The notes under the pieces: generated by a model | Told to the model about the DNA's origin: nothing | Seen by the model: the letters and a program-made list of their open reading frames with translations, nothing else | Database searches by the model: none | Assembly (NCBI RefSeq): GCF_018613695.1 | Contig: NZ_JAGGPR010000003.1 | Span: 186,001-250,000 of the forward strand | Origin: Arthrobacter sp. ISL-95 | Lineage (GTDB): Bacteria; Actinomycetota; Actinomycetes; Actinomycetales; Micrococcaceae | Length of the DNA stretch: 64,000 bases | Direction of reading: 5' to 3' | Translations under genes and position numbers: made by a program | In this document: piece after piece, positions 1 through 8,492 of the stretch | How the letters are laid out: every line of letters begins with the position of its first letter | Numbering within the stretch: the first letter of the stretch is position 1

Positions 1-378
1 GCCGCCGCCCACGGACGCCAGGATGCCGCCAAGGAACGGCTGCTGAGCGACCACTTTGAGCACGGCAAGGACATCGGCAACCAGGAGTACCTCGCAGAAC
101 TTGGCGCCGCCCTTGAGTTGCCTGCCGATGAGGTGGCCGAACTCTTCACTTCCGACAAATACGCGGAAGAGGTCACCGCGGACATCAACGAGGCCCGCGC
201 CATCGGCGTCACCGGGGTCCCGTTCTTCGTGATCGATCGCAAGTACGGCATCTCCGGCGCCCAGCCCGCCGATCTTTTCAGCGAAGCACTGAACCAGGCA
301 TGGCAGGAAGCCAACCCGCTCATCCCGGTAGGTGCTTCCGACGCCGAGGCCTGCGGCCCGGACGGCTGCGCCGTCTAA
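1..378 (+). CDS. DsbA-family oxidoreductase, FrnE-like (3' part only)
   Basis: The left window edge cuts this gene, so only the last 125 residues are visible, in frame from base 1 to the TAA at 376-378. The piece matches the C-terminal half of the thioredoxin-fold DsbA/FrnE family: a helical insert followed by GVTGVPFFVID, which holds the conserved cis-proline loop facing the active site in this fold. The catalytic CXXC would lie upstream, outside the window. The protein ends in CGPDGCAV, a second cysteine pair at the very C-terminus that could form an extra redox couple; that role is inference. A cytoplasmic thiol-disulfide oxidoreductase or isomerase is likely. A strong hairpin follows the stop codon. 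Confidence 0.8.
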   Translation, partial: AAAHGRQDAAKERLLSDHFEHGKDIGNQEYLAELGAALELPADEVAELFTSDKYAEEVTADINEARAIGVTGVPFFVIDRKYGISGAQPADLFSEALNQAWQEANPLIPVGASDAEACGPDGCAV

Positions 379-411
379 GTAGCCCCCGCCGTCGTACCTT
401 CACCCAAGTAA

Positions 412-459
412 GTCGCAGCAGAGCGCGTTTTGAACCCTCAAAACGCGCTCTGCTGCGAC
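412..459. terminator. Perfect 22-bp stem inverted repeat between convergent genes
   Basis: Arms at 412-433 and 438-459 are exact reverse complements around a 4-base loop (accc). Outside them the flanks (ACCCAAGT and AGTTGGGT) also pair imperfectly. It lies between the stop of the FrnE-like gene and the stop of the convergent arabinofuranosidase gene, so a bidirectional terminator is the simplest reading. No long T-run follows on either side. Confidence 0.65.
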
Positions 460-475
460 TCAGTTGGGTACGAGG

Positions 476-2014
476 CTAGGCCTTCACCACGTCAAGCTCG
501 ACGACGGCCCAAGACAGGGCGGGCAGCGTCAGGCGGAGTTCCGACCCAGTCGCCTTCACACCTTCCAGAGCCGTCAAGCCAACGCGGCCCGGCTGATCCT
601 GGCTGTTGATGGTCAAACGGTCGCCGCCTTCGGGGATCTCCAGAACTTCAGCGCGGAGCACCTGGCGGGCGTCGAAACCGCGCAAGGAAACCTCGACGTC
701 GGCGGCTTCTTCCAAGCCGCGGTTCGCGAAGAACAGTGCCACGCGGCCCGTTTCCTCGTTCCAGGTGGCGCTGACATCCACCAGGTCGGTGTCGCCGAAC
801 CGTGCATTCGAGTACTTGTCCGAATCCACTGAGAGCCTCAGGATCTGGCCCTTGGCGAGCTCGGCCATCCGTGCGAACGGGTGGAAGATGGTCTGCTTCC
901 AGGCTGGTCCGTTTTCTTCCGAGAGGATCGGCGCGATCACGTTGACCAGTTGCGCCTGGTTGGCAATTTTCACGCGATCGCCGTGGCGGAGCAGCGAGTT
1001 GAGCAGCGTTCCCACCACCACGGCGTCCGTCACGTTGTACTTGTCCTCGATCACGCGGGGGTGCTCGCGCCATCCGGCCTTGGCCACGTTGTGCGGCTGA
1101 TCCTCGGTGTCCAGGCCGCGCTGGTACCAGACGTTCCACTCATCGAAGGACAGGTTGATGTGCTTCTTGTGCTTGCCCTTGGCGCGAACGGCGTCCGCAG
1201 TGGCGATCACTGATTCGATGAAGTAGTCGGTGTCGACGGCGGAAGCCAGGAAGCTACCGACGTCGCCTTCGTGTTCCTGGTAGTAGGCGTGGAGGGAAAC
1301 GTAGTCCACCTCATCGTAGGTGTGGGTGAGGACGGTCTGCTCCCACGCCCCGAAGGTGGGCATGCTGGAACTGGAACTGCCACAGGCCACCAGCTCAAGC
1401 GAGGGGTCCACGAATCGCATGGCTTTGGCGGCTTCCTGCGCCAGCCGGCCGTACTCGTCGGCGGTTTTGTGGCCGATCTGCCACGGCCCGTCCAGCTCGT
1501 TGCCCAGGCACCAGAGCTTGATGTTGAACGGGTCCTTGTGGCCGTTCTTGGCGCGTAGATCGGACAGGTAGGTTCCGCCGGGATGGTTGGCGTACTCCAC
1601 AATCTCGCGGGCTGCATCCACTCCCCTGGTGCCCAGGTTGATGGCTTCCATGATTTCCGTGCCGGCCTGCTTGGACCAGTCCACAAACTCGTGCAGGCCA
1701 AAGGCGTTGGTCTCCACGGTGTGCCAGGCTCCGTCCAGCCTGCGGGGCCGTTCGCTGACGGGTCCGATCCCGTCTTCCCAGTTGTAGCCCGAGACGAAGT
1801 TGCCGCCCGGGTAGCGGATGACCGTGGCGCCGAGTTCCTTGACGAGCTTCATGACGTCTTGGCGGAAGCCGTTCTCGTCAGCCTCAGGGTGCCCGGGCTC
1901 GTAGATGCCGGTGTATACACAGCGGCCCATGTGCTCCACGAAGGAGCCGAAGAGTCGTCGGGGTACCTCGCCAATGGTGAAGTCGCGGTCGAGGGTGATG
2001 CGTGCGCGGGACAT
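476..2014 (-). CDS. abfA: Alpha-N-arabinofuranosidase, GH51
   Basis: This 512-residue protein should release terminal alpha-L-arabinofuranosyl units from arabinan or arabinoxylan fragments by a retaining mechanism. The acid/base motif WCLGNELDGPWQ places Glu at about residue 173, and the nucleophile motif SFDEWNVWY places Glu at about residue 292, both characteristic of clan GH-A family 51. There is no signal peptide, so the enzyme should act in the cytoplasm on imported oligosaccharides. I chose the ATG at 2012-2014 because AAGGAG lies just upstream and family homology begins at MSRARITLDRD; the frame stays open further upstream but without a better start. It is the last gene of a four-gene minus-strand operon and lies 52 bp after a permease gene. 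Confidence 0.93.
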   Translation of the reverse strand: MSRARITLDRDFTIGEVPRRLFGSFVEHMGRCVYTGIYEPGHPEADENGFRQDVMKLVKELGATVIRYPGGNFVSGYNWEDGIGPVSERPRRLDGAWHTVETNAFGLHEFVDWSKQAGTEIMEAINLGTRGVDAAREIVEYANHPGGTYLSDLRAKNGHKDPFNIKLWCLGNELDGPWQIGHKTADEYGRLAQEAAKAMRFVDPSLELVACGSSSSSMPTFGAWEQTVLTHTYDEVDYVSLHAYYQEHEGDVGSFLASAVDTDYFIESVIATADAVRAKGKHKKHINLSFDEWNVWYQRGLDTEDQPHNVAKAGWREHPRVIEDKYNVTDAVVVGTLLNSLLRHGDRVKIANQAQLVNVIAPILSEENGPAWKQTIFHPFARMAELAKGQILRLSVDSDKYSNARFGDTDLVDVSATWNEETGRVALFFANRGLEEAADVEVSLRGFDARQVLRAEVLEIPEGGDRLTINSQDQPGRVGLTALEGVKATGSELRLTLPALSWAVVELDVVKA

Positions 2015-2066
2015 GTATCTCCTTGGTAGTGTGTGTCGAAACTTTTGGTAGCCGATGGTGCCGGGG

Positions 2067-2969
2067 TCAGGTTCCGGCGAGTCCCGTCGTCGCAACGCCT
2101 TTGATGATTTGGCGCTGGAAGAACAGGAAGACGACAATCAGCGGCAGCGCGGCAAGCAATGCGGACGCCATGTTCTGCGCGTACTGGATGCCGTAGGCGC
2201 TCTTGATGGTCTGCAATCCGACCGGGAGTGTCAGCAGGTTGCCGTCGTTGGTGGCGATGAACGGCCAGAGGAAGTTGTTCCACGCGCCGATGAACACGAA
2301 GATCGCGACGGCGGCAAGGATGGGCCGGGACAACGGCAGGATGATTTGGGTGAAGATCCGCAAACGGCTGGCGCCGTCCATGACGGCCGCTTCCTCAAGT
2401 TCACGCGGAATCTGGTCGAAGAACTTCTTCAGCACGAACACCATGGCCGGGTGGATGACCTGCGGCAGGATGATGGCCCATGAGGTATCGATCAGGTTCA
2501 ACGCCAGCATTTGGTAGAACAAGGGGATGATCAGCACGGGCGGCGGAATGATGATGGACGCGATGATCACGGTCATCAGTACCTTCTTGCCCTTGAAGTC
2601 GATCCTCGAGAGCGCGTAGGCAACCAGCGCCGAAATCACCAGGGTGATAGCCGTGATCGCCGCGGAAGTGTAGAGGGAGTTCCACGTCCACAGCGGGATG
2701 TTGCCGTCTTGGAACACCTTGACGAATGCGTCAGTGGTGAAGCCCGACGGCGGCAGCCACGTTACGTCCGGAGCTGCAGCATCCGTTTCGGTCTTGAAAG
2801 CGGTGGCCGTGGCCCAGGCAAACGGGATCAGCCACAGCACGGCAATTAAAGCCGCGACGGTGATGGCGGCGATCCTGCCGACTGTCAGCTTCTTGCGCGG
2901 CTGGCGGATCTTGAGGCTGTCGCCGGTGGTGGTACTGGCTGCGGGACGGGTCAGGGTAGGGATTGCCAT
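2067..2969 (-). CDS. Carbohydrate ABC transporter permease, MalG/AraQ type
   Basis: The 300-residue inner-membrane protein has a basic cytoplasmic N-terminus and about six hydrophobic segments. The ABC-permease EAA loop is seen as EEAAVMDGASRLRIF, the contact site for the ATPase. It should form a heterodimeric channel with the permease encoded just upstream and take up an arabinose-containing oligosaccharide, judging from the GH51 enzyme next door; that substrate is inference. The start MAIPTLTRP at 2969 has AGGAG at suitable spacing, and only 2 bp separate it from the preceding stop, so the two permeases are probably translationally coupled. No ATPase gene lies in the operon; actinobacteria often share one MsiK-type ATPase among such importers. 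Confidence 0.9.
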   Translation of the reverse strand: MAIPTLTRPAASTTTGDSLKIRQPRKKLTVGRIAAITVAALIAVLWLIPFAWATATAFKTETDAAAPDVTWLPPSGFTTDAFVKVFQDGNIPLWTWNSLYTSAAITAITLVISALVAYALSRIDFKGKKVLMTVIIASIIIPPPVLIIPLFYQMLALNLIDTSWAIILPQVIHPAMVFVLKKFFDQIPRELEEAAVMDGASRLRIFTQIILPLSRPILAAVAIFVFIGAWNNFLWPFIATNDGNLLTLPVGLQTIKSAYGIQYAQNMASALLAALPLIVVFLFFQRQIIKGVATTGLAGT

Positions 2970-2971
2970 GG

Positions 2972-3892
2972 TTATGCACTCCTGCGGCGTGTGATGACGA
3001 ACTGCATGACCGAGATGACCACGATCAGTCCGAAGAAGATGTAGGAGATGGCTGCCGAGTAACCCAGCCGGTAACCGGTGAACCCGGTTTCGAAGATGTA
3101 CTGGACCACGGGCCGGGTGGATCCACCGGGGCCACCCGCGGTCATCTGATACACCTGATCGAAGATCTTCAATGACGCCAGGATCTGGAGCAGCACGATC
3201 ATCACCGTGGTTGGGGTGAGCTGCGGCAGGGTGATGGAGAAGAACTGACGCCACGCGCCTGCACCGTCCAGGGATGCTGCCTCATAGTGCTGGGCCGGGA
3301 TGTTCTGCATGGCGGCCAGGTAGAGCAGGAAGTTGAAACCCACGGTCCACCAGAGAGTGGCGATGACGATCGCCCACATGGCTACGTTGGGGTCATTGAG
3401 CCAGGCAACCCTAGGGAGGCCGAGGCCTGTCAGGAACTCGTTGATCAGGCCGAGCTGAGGGTTGTACATCCAGGTGAAGAACAGTGAAACCACTGTGGAG
3501 GCCAGGAGGTACGGTGCGAAGTAGGAGAGCCGCCACAGCCACTGGGCCGGCAGTCCGATGTTGAGCAGCGCGGCCATGACCAAAGCGACCAGGACCAGCG
3601 GGACGGTGCTGATCACCGTGAAGTAGAGGGTGTTGCCCAAGGAACGCCACATATCGGCGTCGGCCAGGGCTTCGGCATAGTTCGCGAAGCCAATCAGGTT
3701 GTCATTCGCGCCGGTGAGGGACTTGCCCGTGAGGCTCATGTAAAAGCCGTAGAGAATGGGCCAGACCAGGAAAACAAGGAAGAAAACAAGGAACGGGGTG
3801 GCGAATCCCCAGCCGCTCAAGTTGCTTCGGGTCCGGCTGGTGGGTTTGCGTAGATTCTCCGGCCTCGGCCGGGACAGCGTAGAGGTACTCAT
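2972..3892 (-). CDS. Sugar ABC transporter permease, MalF/AraP type
   Basis: The 306-residue membrane protein has a basic N-terminal extension and six predicted membrane segments. Its EAA loop reads YEAASLDGAGAWRQFF. It is the usual partner of the MalG-type permease encoded downstream. The start MSTSTLSRPRPEN is preceded by AAGGAG at about 8 bp. A 36-bp gap separates it from the binding-protein gene upstream, consistent with one transcript. Together with the neighbouring lipoprotein and GH51 enzyme it forms a CUT1-type oligosaccharide importer. The exact sugar is not shown by the sequence. Confidence 0.9.
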   Translation of the reverse strand: MSTSTLSRPRPENLRKPTSRTRSNLSGWGFATPFLVFFLVFLVWPILYGFYMSLTGKSLTGANDNLIGFANYAEALADADMWRSLGNTLYFTVISTVPLVLVALVMAALLNIGLPAQWLWRLSYFAPYLLASTVVSLFFTWMYNPQLGLINEFLTGLGLPRVAWLNDPNVAMWAIVIATLWWTVGFNFLLYLAAMQNIPAQHYEAASLDGAGAWRQFFSITLPQLTPTTVMIVLLQILASLKIFDQVYQMTAGGPGGSTRPVVQYIFETGFTGYRLGYSAAISYIFFGLIVVISVMQFVITRRRSA

Positions 3893-3928
3893 TCAAGAAC
3901 TCCTTGGGTCGCTCGGTACCAGGGCCGG

Positions 3929-5263
3929 TTAGACCGGGTTGGGACGGGAAAGGATGGTGTTGGTGCGTTGTTCGAAGGCATCCCATCCTGCAGCTGCCTT
4001 GTCCCTTCCCAGAAGGACGTTCTGGACGTTCTCCGCGAAGTAGGTTTGCCAGTCCGAGCCCGAACCGCTGAACCAGGATTCGGGATCGTAGGCGATGATG
4101 TCCGCCGCGTTGGCGTAATGGATCTGGGGCGTGAGCTCGCGGTAAGCCTGTGACTGGACCACCGGCTGGTAGCCCGGGATGTGCCCGGCTTCCGCCCAGG
4201 ACAGCGATCCCTTGAGGACATCGGTGACGAACTTGTAGACGTCCCTGCGCTTGTCCTCGTTCAGCTTCAATTGGCGTGGGAGCACAAAGGAGTGTGAATC
4301 CGCATAGGAGGCGGGTGTCCCGTACAGCGTGGGAATGGTGGCCGCATCAACGGGTATTCCAGCGTTCTTCATGGTGGGCAGCTCCCATACGCCGCTGAAC
4401 AGCATGCCGGATCCGCCGCGGGCAAACTCCGCGATGCCTGTGCTGATATCCCCGGCCTGGGCTGCGATGGTGTCATCAAAGAGTGAGGCCATGAATTCCA
4501 GCGATTCAATGGCCGCTTCCCTTTCCACCTTCATGGGCTGGCCCGGCGTCAATTCCATGTCAACGCCGTGCTGCTTGTAAAGGGTGTAGAACAGGCGCCA
4601 CATCTGCGAACCGCTGCCGAGGTACCCGAAGGAGAGTCCGTGGGCCTTGGTGACCTTCTGCATTTCCAAGGCCATGGCTTTGAACTCGTCCGGCGAGCTG
4701 ACTTCCTGAAGCTGACCATTGGCGGCCAGAACGCCGGCTTTCCCTGCGATGTCCGTGTTGTAGAACATCACGAACGGGTGCGAGTCCAGTGCGATGGAGA
4801 AGACCTTGCCGTTGTACTGGCTCTTCTCCCAGATCCTGGGGGCGAAATCGGAGGCCGTTACGCCATTCTCGGCAAGCAAGTCCAAATCCCATGGCTCAAT
4901 GAGTCCGCCCGGCGCGTACCCGGGGACCCTGCTGGCGTGCATAATGGCCACCTCGGGTGGGCGCCCTCCCGCCGATGCCATGGCCAGTTTGGTGTAATAC
5001 GGCGGACCCCAGGCAAGCACTGTGGGGTGCACCTTGAATCCGGGGTTGGCCTGGTTGGCTGCGTTGATCATGGCCTGCATCTTGATGCCGTCACCACCGG
5101 AGAGGAGGTGCCAGAACCCGATGTCCTGGACCGCCGCGGCCTGCGCTGCGCCTCCGCAGCCTGTGAGGCCTGCGGCCAGGAGTCCTCCGCCAAGGAGGGC
5201 TGATCCTGTCATTAACTGTCTCCGGGACAACTGTTTCCCGGTCAAAGATTCAAACTGCTTCAC
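3929..5263 (-). CDS. Sugar-binding lipoprotein of ABC transporter (Tat-exported)
   Basis: This 444-residue protein is the extracytoplasmic solute receptor of the importer. The N-terminus carries a twin-arginine motif (SRRQLMTG), a hydrophobic stretch and a lipobox (LTGC, Cys about residue 36), so it is probably exported folded by Tat and lipid-anchored. The rest has the composition and length of SBP_bac_1 (CUT1) proteins. The start codon is GTG at 5261-5263 with AAGGAG upstream. It is the first gene of the operon, directly after a regulatory region with two palindromic operators. Substrate preference for arabinan or arabinose oligosaccharides is inferred from the GH51 gene in the same operon. 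Confidence 0.9.
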   Translation of the reverse strand: MKQFESLTGKQLSRRQLMTGSALLGGGLLAAGLTGCGGAAQAAAVQDIGFWHLLSGGDGIKMQAMINAANQANPGFKVHPTVLAWGPPYYTKLAMASAGGRPPEVAIMHASRVPGYAPGGLIEPWDLDLLAENGVTASDFAPRIWEKSQYNGKVFSIALDSHPFVMFYNTDIAGKAGVLAANGQLQEVSSPDEFKAMALEMQKVTKAHGLSFGYLGSGSQMWRLFYTLYKQHGVDMELTPGQPMKVEREAAIESLEFMASLFDDTIAAQAGDISTGIAEFARGGSGMLFSGVWELPTMKNAGIPVDAATIPTLYGTPASYADSHSFVLPRQLKLNEDKRRDVYKFVTDVLKGSLSWAEAGHIPGYQPVVQSQAYRELTPQIHYANAADIIAYDPESWFSGSGSDWQTYFAENVQNVLLGRDKAAAGWDAFEQRTNTILSRPNPV

Positions 5264-5410
5264 CCGTCACTCCTTTGGATGGGTCCGCTGAAAGGTCACT
5301 GCTGCACTGCGTTTGCTCCAGCGCGATATTGCACTGCTACTGCATAAATTTCCGGCTCCGGTGCGCCCCCGCTCTCGGGTGAAGGTTGGCCCGGGGGTGA
5401 CGCAGGTCTC

Positions 5411-5439
5411 ACATTACATCGATGTAATAGCGAGGGCAA
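5411..5439 (-). promoter_or_regulatory. Predicted promoter of the arabinose-type operon
   Basis: Read on the minus strand, TTGCCC (5434-5439) and TAATGT (5411-5416) are separated by exactly 17 bp, resembling a vegetative -35/-10 pair. The palindrome at 5413-5428 covers the -10 element and part of the spacer, so repressor binding there would block RNA polymerase. Confidence 0.5.
5413..5428. promoter_or_regulatory. 16-bp perfect palindromic operator
   Basis: ATTACATCGATGTAAT is a perfect palindrome with the central CG typical of LacI-family operators. It overlaps the predicted -10 element of the binding-protein operon and lies just downstream of the LacI-type regulator gene. Confidence 0.6.
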
Positions 5440-5443
5440 GAGA

Positions 5444-5465
5444 AAATTGTTAGCGCGCACAATTT
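5444..5465. promoter_or_regulatory. Second operator, AAATTGT-N8-ACAATTT
   Basis: Perfect 7-bp arms enclose TAGCGCGC. The left half, TGTTAGCGC, is a classic LacI-type half-site; the right half deviates at two inner positions. It lies just upstream of the predicted -35 of the sugar operon. Its sequence differs from the 16-bp palindrome 16 bp away, so two different regulators may act here. Confidence 0.5.
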
Positions 5466-5482
5466 AGTCGCTTGCTCTCGTT

Positions 5483-6484
5483 TCAGGCCCCGCTGCTGTC
5501 CCGCTCCACAATGCTGTACTCCACGCTGACAACTCGCTGGCCATGAGCCCTGTCCCCCATGCGCTCCGTAAGAAGTCGCAGGGCCTCGCTGGCCATGGTT
5601 CGCTTGTCAAAGGAAACCGTGGTCAGCGAAGGAACGGCATAGCGACCATCGGCAATGTCATCGAACCCCGCCACGGCGATGTCCTCCGGAACCCTCAAAC
5701 CCCTCTTCCAGAGCACGCTCAAAGCACCTATTGCCATGGAGTCGGTGAAGCAGAACAAGGCATCAGGAACCGGATTCGTATCCAAGAAGGCACCAAGAGC
5801 CTTCGCCGCCGTTTCCGGGGTCCACTTTTCGCAAGGAATCAGCAGCGACTCATCCCGCGGAATACCCAGTGAGTCCATGGCGGCTTCATAGCCTTGCGTG
5901 CGCAGGATGGCCGCCGCGGATCCCCGCCCTTGTGTGGTGCCCAGGACGGCGATGCGCTTGCGTCCTGTTTTGGCGAGCGCAAGCGTCATGTCCCGGGCCG
6001 CCCCAAGGCTGTCGACAAACACGCGGTCAGCCAATTGCTGCGTTACTTCCCCCAGGAGAACCACCGGAGGCAGGGCTACGCCAACCTTGACTGCGCTCTC
6101 GTCCAGCACCACGGGGTTGAGGATCAGTCCGTCGATCAGGTTGGAGCGCGCCCGGGTCATGAGCTCCTGCTCGCGCTGCGGATCCGAGCCCGTTTCCTCG
6201 ATCTGGACAATCCAGCCCTGCTCGTGGGCTACTTCCACAATATGGTGGGCCACCTCCGCCGAGTACGGAGTGGCCAAATCGGGCAACGCCAGCGCAATAA
6301 CTCCTGATCGCCCGTTCCGCAGCCCGCGCGCCGAAAGGTTGGGGACGTAATCCAGCTCCGCCATGGCCTGCTCAACCCTGAGCCGCGTGGGGGCACTAAC
6401 CTGCACGATCCCATTCATCACGTTCGAAACCGTTTTGGGCGAGACCCCGGCACGGCGCGCTACGTCTTTGACCGTTGCGCGCAA
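5483..6484 (-). CDS. LacI-family transcriptional regulator
   Basis: This 333-residue repressor has the standard LacI N-terminal helix-turn-helix (VKDVARRAGVSPKTVSNVMNG, residues 5-25) with its hinge helix, followed by a periplasmic-binding-protein-like sensor domain. It lies immediately upstream of the binding-protein operon on the same strand and most likely controls it through the palindromes at 5413-5465. The start is TTG at 6482-6484, supported by an AGGGGG Shine-Dalgarno about 5 bp upstream and by the position of the HTH. The effector is probably arabinose or an arabino-oligosaccharide; that is inference from the regulated genes. Confidence 0.9.
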   Translation of the reverse strand: MRATVKDVARRAGVSPKTVSNVMNGIVQVSAPTRLRVEQAMAELDYVPNLSARGLRNGRSGVIALALPDLATPYSAEVAHHIVEVAHEQGWIVQIEETGSDPQREQELMTRARSNLIDGLILNPVVLDESAVKVGVALPPVVLLGEVTQQLADRVFVDSLGAARDMTLALAKTGRKRIAVLGTTQGRGSAAAILRTQGYEAAMDSLGIPRDESLLIPCEKWTPETAAKALGAFLDTNPVPDALFCFTDSMAIGALSVLWKRGLRVPEDIAVAGFDDIADGRYAVPSLTTVSFDKRTMASEALRLLTERMGDRAHGQRVVSVEYSIVERDSSGA

Positions 6485-6579
6485 GTCGCCCCCTAGATGC
6501 TTGTTATGTGGTTGTTGACGATGTTACCGCCCGCCTCGCCCACGCTTGTGCCGCGCACTCGTTTGCTGACAGATCACGG

Positions 6580-6585
6580 TAAAGT
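6580..6585 (+). promoter_or_regulatory. -10 element consistent with leaderless TetR mRNA
   Basis: TAAAGT ends 6 bp before the ATG at 6592 and no Shine-Dalgarno is present. This is the geometry of leaderless actinobacterial transcripts. The -35 region is weak. Confidence 0.4.
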
Positions 6586-6591
6586 GTCTGT

Positions 6592-7314
6592 ATGCCAAGG
6601 ATCACGGCCGCCACGAATGCTGCCCAACGCGCCGAGACCCAACGTCGGATTCTGACCGCGTTCGGAGAGCTCCTCTTCACCCATGGCCTCCCCGGACTCA
6701 CCATGACGGACGTGGCCCGCCACGCCGGCGTGGGACGCACCGCGGTGTACAACTATTACGCGGACATGGAGCAACTGCTCATCGCGTACGCCTTGGACGA
6801 GACTGAGCGCTTCATTGTGGACCTGCGTGATTCTCTGGCCGCGCTGGAAAACCCGGTTGACCGCCTTGCCCTCTATGTCCGCGCCCAGGTGGAGGATCTC
6901 AGCCGGCGCCACCTGCCCCCGGGCCCGGCCATGGCTGCTGTCCTCTCCCCCGGGTCTTTCGCCAAGCTCGCCGACCATGTGGGTGACCTCAACGTCCTGT
7001 TGCAGAACATCCTCCACGACGGCGTCCGGCAGGGTTACCTGCCGGATGTCGACGTCGCGCAGTTGGCGCGGCTCATTCTCGGAACGCTCTCAGCGAGCGC
7101 CGCACGCCGCAACCGAACGCCCGACGGCGAGACTCCCCCACCGTCGCCACCCTCCGACGTCGAGCTTCACACAGCTGTTGAACTTCACACGGCCGACGAG
7201 CGTCACACAGCGCAAACGGTCCGCTTTATTCAGTTGGGCGCGGGAGCCCGGTTCGACGAAGCCGGCAGGCCCATCCGACTGGAAGCGGCGGCCCACGACG
7301 CCTTGGCTGGTTGA
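6592..7314 (+). CDS. TetR/AcrR-family regulator
   Basis: The 240-residue protein begins with a TetR HTH (LTMTDVARHAGVGRTAVYNYY, about residues 35-55) followed by an alpha-helical ligand-binding region without recognisable ligand specificity. The C-terminal tail after about residue 175 is rich in His, Thr, Glu and Pro (repeats of ELHTAVELHTADERHTA), is probably disordered, and is unusual for the family. The gene is divergent from the LacI-type gene, 107 bp away, and convergent with the LytR_C gene. No obvious target gene lies beside it, so it may act on itself or elsewhere. The start ATG lacks a Shine-Dalgarno but follows a TAAAGT box, suggesting a leaderless message. Confidence 0.85.
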   Translation: MPRITAATNAAQRAETQRRILTAFGELLFTHGLPGLTMTDVARHAGVGRTAVYNYYADMEQLLIAYALDETERFIVDLRDSLAALENPVDRLALYVRAQVEDLSRRHLPPGPAMAAVLSPGSFAKLADHVGDLNVLLQNILHDGVRQGYLPDVDVAQLARLILGTLSASAARRNRTPDGETPPPSPPSDVELHTAVELHTADERHTAQTVRFIQLGAGARFDEAGRPIRLEAAAHDALAG

Positions 7315-7420
7315 GCAAGCCGAGGCAACGGACACCTTCCGATTCGTGGGCCGGCTGCATACTATGCCGTGCGCACGGCACGTGGCGCAGCTACCCATCG
7401 AAACGGGCAAGCGCATCCAG

Positions 7421-8098
7421 TCACTGCCCCGCGGGAAGGGTGGGAATGATGGGCCATTTGGAGTTGTCCGCGACCCGCAGATTCTCCCGCGGACATTGCA
7501 GCATGCCAGGTGTCTGATCCACTAATTGTGGCTCCACCAAGCCTTCGAAACCTGGCGTCAGGACGACGTCCACTGATTCGTCCTCGCGGTTGTCCTCGAA
7601 GTAGTCAGTTCCGGCAACGTTCCGCTGGATGTTGAACGCCGCCGCCTGGCCTTTGACGCCTGAGACCACAACGCCAACGCCCGAATAGGCGGTATTGCTG
7701 TTGTCCACTGAAGCCACCTTGTAGCCACGGGCCGTGAACTGGTCTGCGACGGTTCCTGCCAGCCCTCCACTGGAGGTGGCGTTGAAGACGTTGAGGGTCA
7801 CGGTCTCGTTCGGCACGTAGTCGAACGTGGTGGCCGGGCACAGGCTGGTTGGAGCTTTGCTGGCAATTGCGCTGGGAACCTTGACCACGCCGTTCATGAT
7901 GGCCCACGCGCCCACGGCTCCGGCAGCTATGAGGCCCACCAGCAGGACAAGGACGATTCCATGGAACAGCCTCCGGCGAAAGCGGCTTTTGTGCGCTTGC
8001 TGGTCCTCGGCGAAGGTTGCCCGGAGCTCGGGACCTGTGACCACCCGGTGCCCGTGAAGTTGCGTCACATCTTTGGGACGCCTGCGCTTGTTAGCCAT
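7421..8098 (-). CDS. LytR_C domain membrane protein
   Basis: The 225-residue protein has a basic cytoplasmic segment (residues 1-45), one hydrophobic anchor (about 46-70) and an extracytoplasmic domain. The stretch ETVTLNVFNATSSGGLAGTV with the following TARGYKV matches the LytR C-terminal (LytR_C) domain, found at the ends of LCP cell-wall enzymes and also as free-standing proteins. Two cysteines (SLCPATT and MLQCPREN) could pair outside the cell. The gene overlaps the stop of the upstream 99-residue gene by 8 bp, so the two are co-translated. A cell-envelope role is likely; the molecular function is not established. Confidence 0.8.
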   Translation of the reverse strand: MANKRRRPKDVTQLHGHRVVTGPELRATFAEDQQAHKSRFRRRLFHGIVLVLLVGLIAAGAVGAWAIMNGVVKVPSAIASKAPTSLCPATTFDYVPNETVTLNVFNATSSGGLAGTVADQFTARGYKVASVDNSNTAYSGVGVVVSGVKGQAAAFNIQRNVAGTDYFEDNREDESVDVVLTPGFEGLVEPQLVDQTPGMLQCPRENLRVADNSKWPIIPTLPAGQ

Positions 8099-8390
8099 CG
8101 ATCACCAATACCCGTGCGTGAATGGCTGTCCTTTGGTGGAGCGCCGTGCGGACAGCCCTGTGAAGCCCGTCCTCGAGGTACAGGACCCCTTGATACTGGA
8201 CCACGTGCGGGAACAGATCACCGAAGAAGGTTGAATCCTCAGCCAACAGCGCCTCCAAGTCCAGGGTCCGTTTGGTGGTAACGAGTTCGTCGAGGCGGAC
8301 AGGGCGCGGGGGCAGGGCAGCCCAGTCCCGCGGCGCAGAGTATCCATGGTCAGGGTACGGGCGTCCCTCGCCCACAGCTTTGAAGATCAC
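8091..8390 (-). CDS. Small conserved protein with ParB/sulfiredoxin-like motif (often labelled VapB-like)
   Basis: This 99-residue soluble protein begins at GTG 8388-8390 (MIFKAVGEGRPYPD). Its second half runs from a VRLDEL segment to LYLEDGLHRAVRTALHQ and a final beta-strand, resembling the ParB-N/sulfiredoxin fold, where a DG-HR motif sits in a nucleotide- or phosphate-binding loop. I recall relatives being auto-labelled VapB antitoxin in actinobacterial genomes, but no PIN-domain VapC is present and the gene is instead translationally coupled to a LytR_C membrane protein. I would call it a conserved actinobacterial protein of unknown function. Coupling to the LytR_C gene is the strongest clue to its role. 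Confidence 0.7.
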   Translation of the reverse strand: MIFKAVGEGRPYPDHGYSAPRDWAALPPRPVRLDELVTTKRTLDLEALLAEDSTFFGDLFPHVVQYQGVLYLEDGLHRAVRTALHQRTAIHARVLVIDG

Positions 8391-8492
8391 CCTGCAAGCC
8401 TATGGAAGATGCCGCTCTAACGGAACTTGTGACCCGCAGCACAGGGAGGTTGTGGCCAAAAGGTGACTAACCTTCGTATGGCGTCACAGACG

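Noticed and set aside
8091..8390. Type II toxin-antitoxin antitoxin VapB
   Set aside because: No PIN-domain toxin gene is adjacent and the motif pattern fits a ParB/sulfiredoxin-like fold better.
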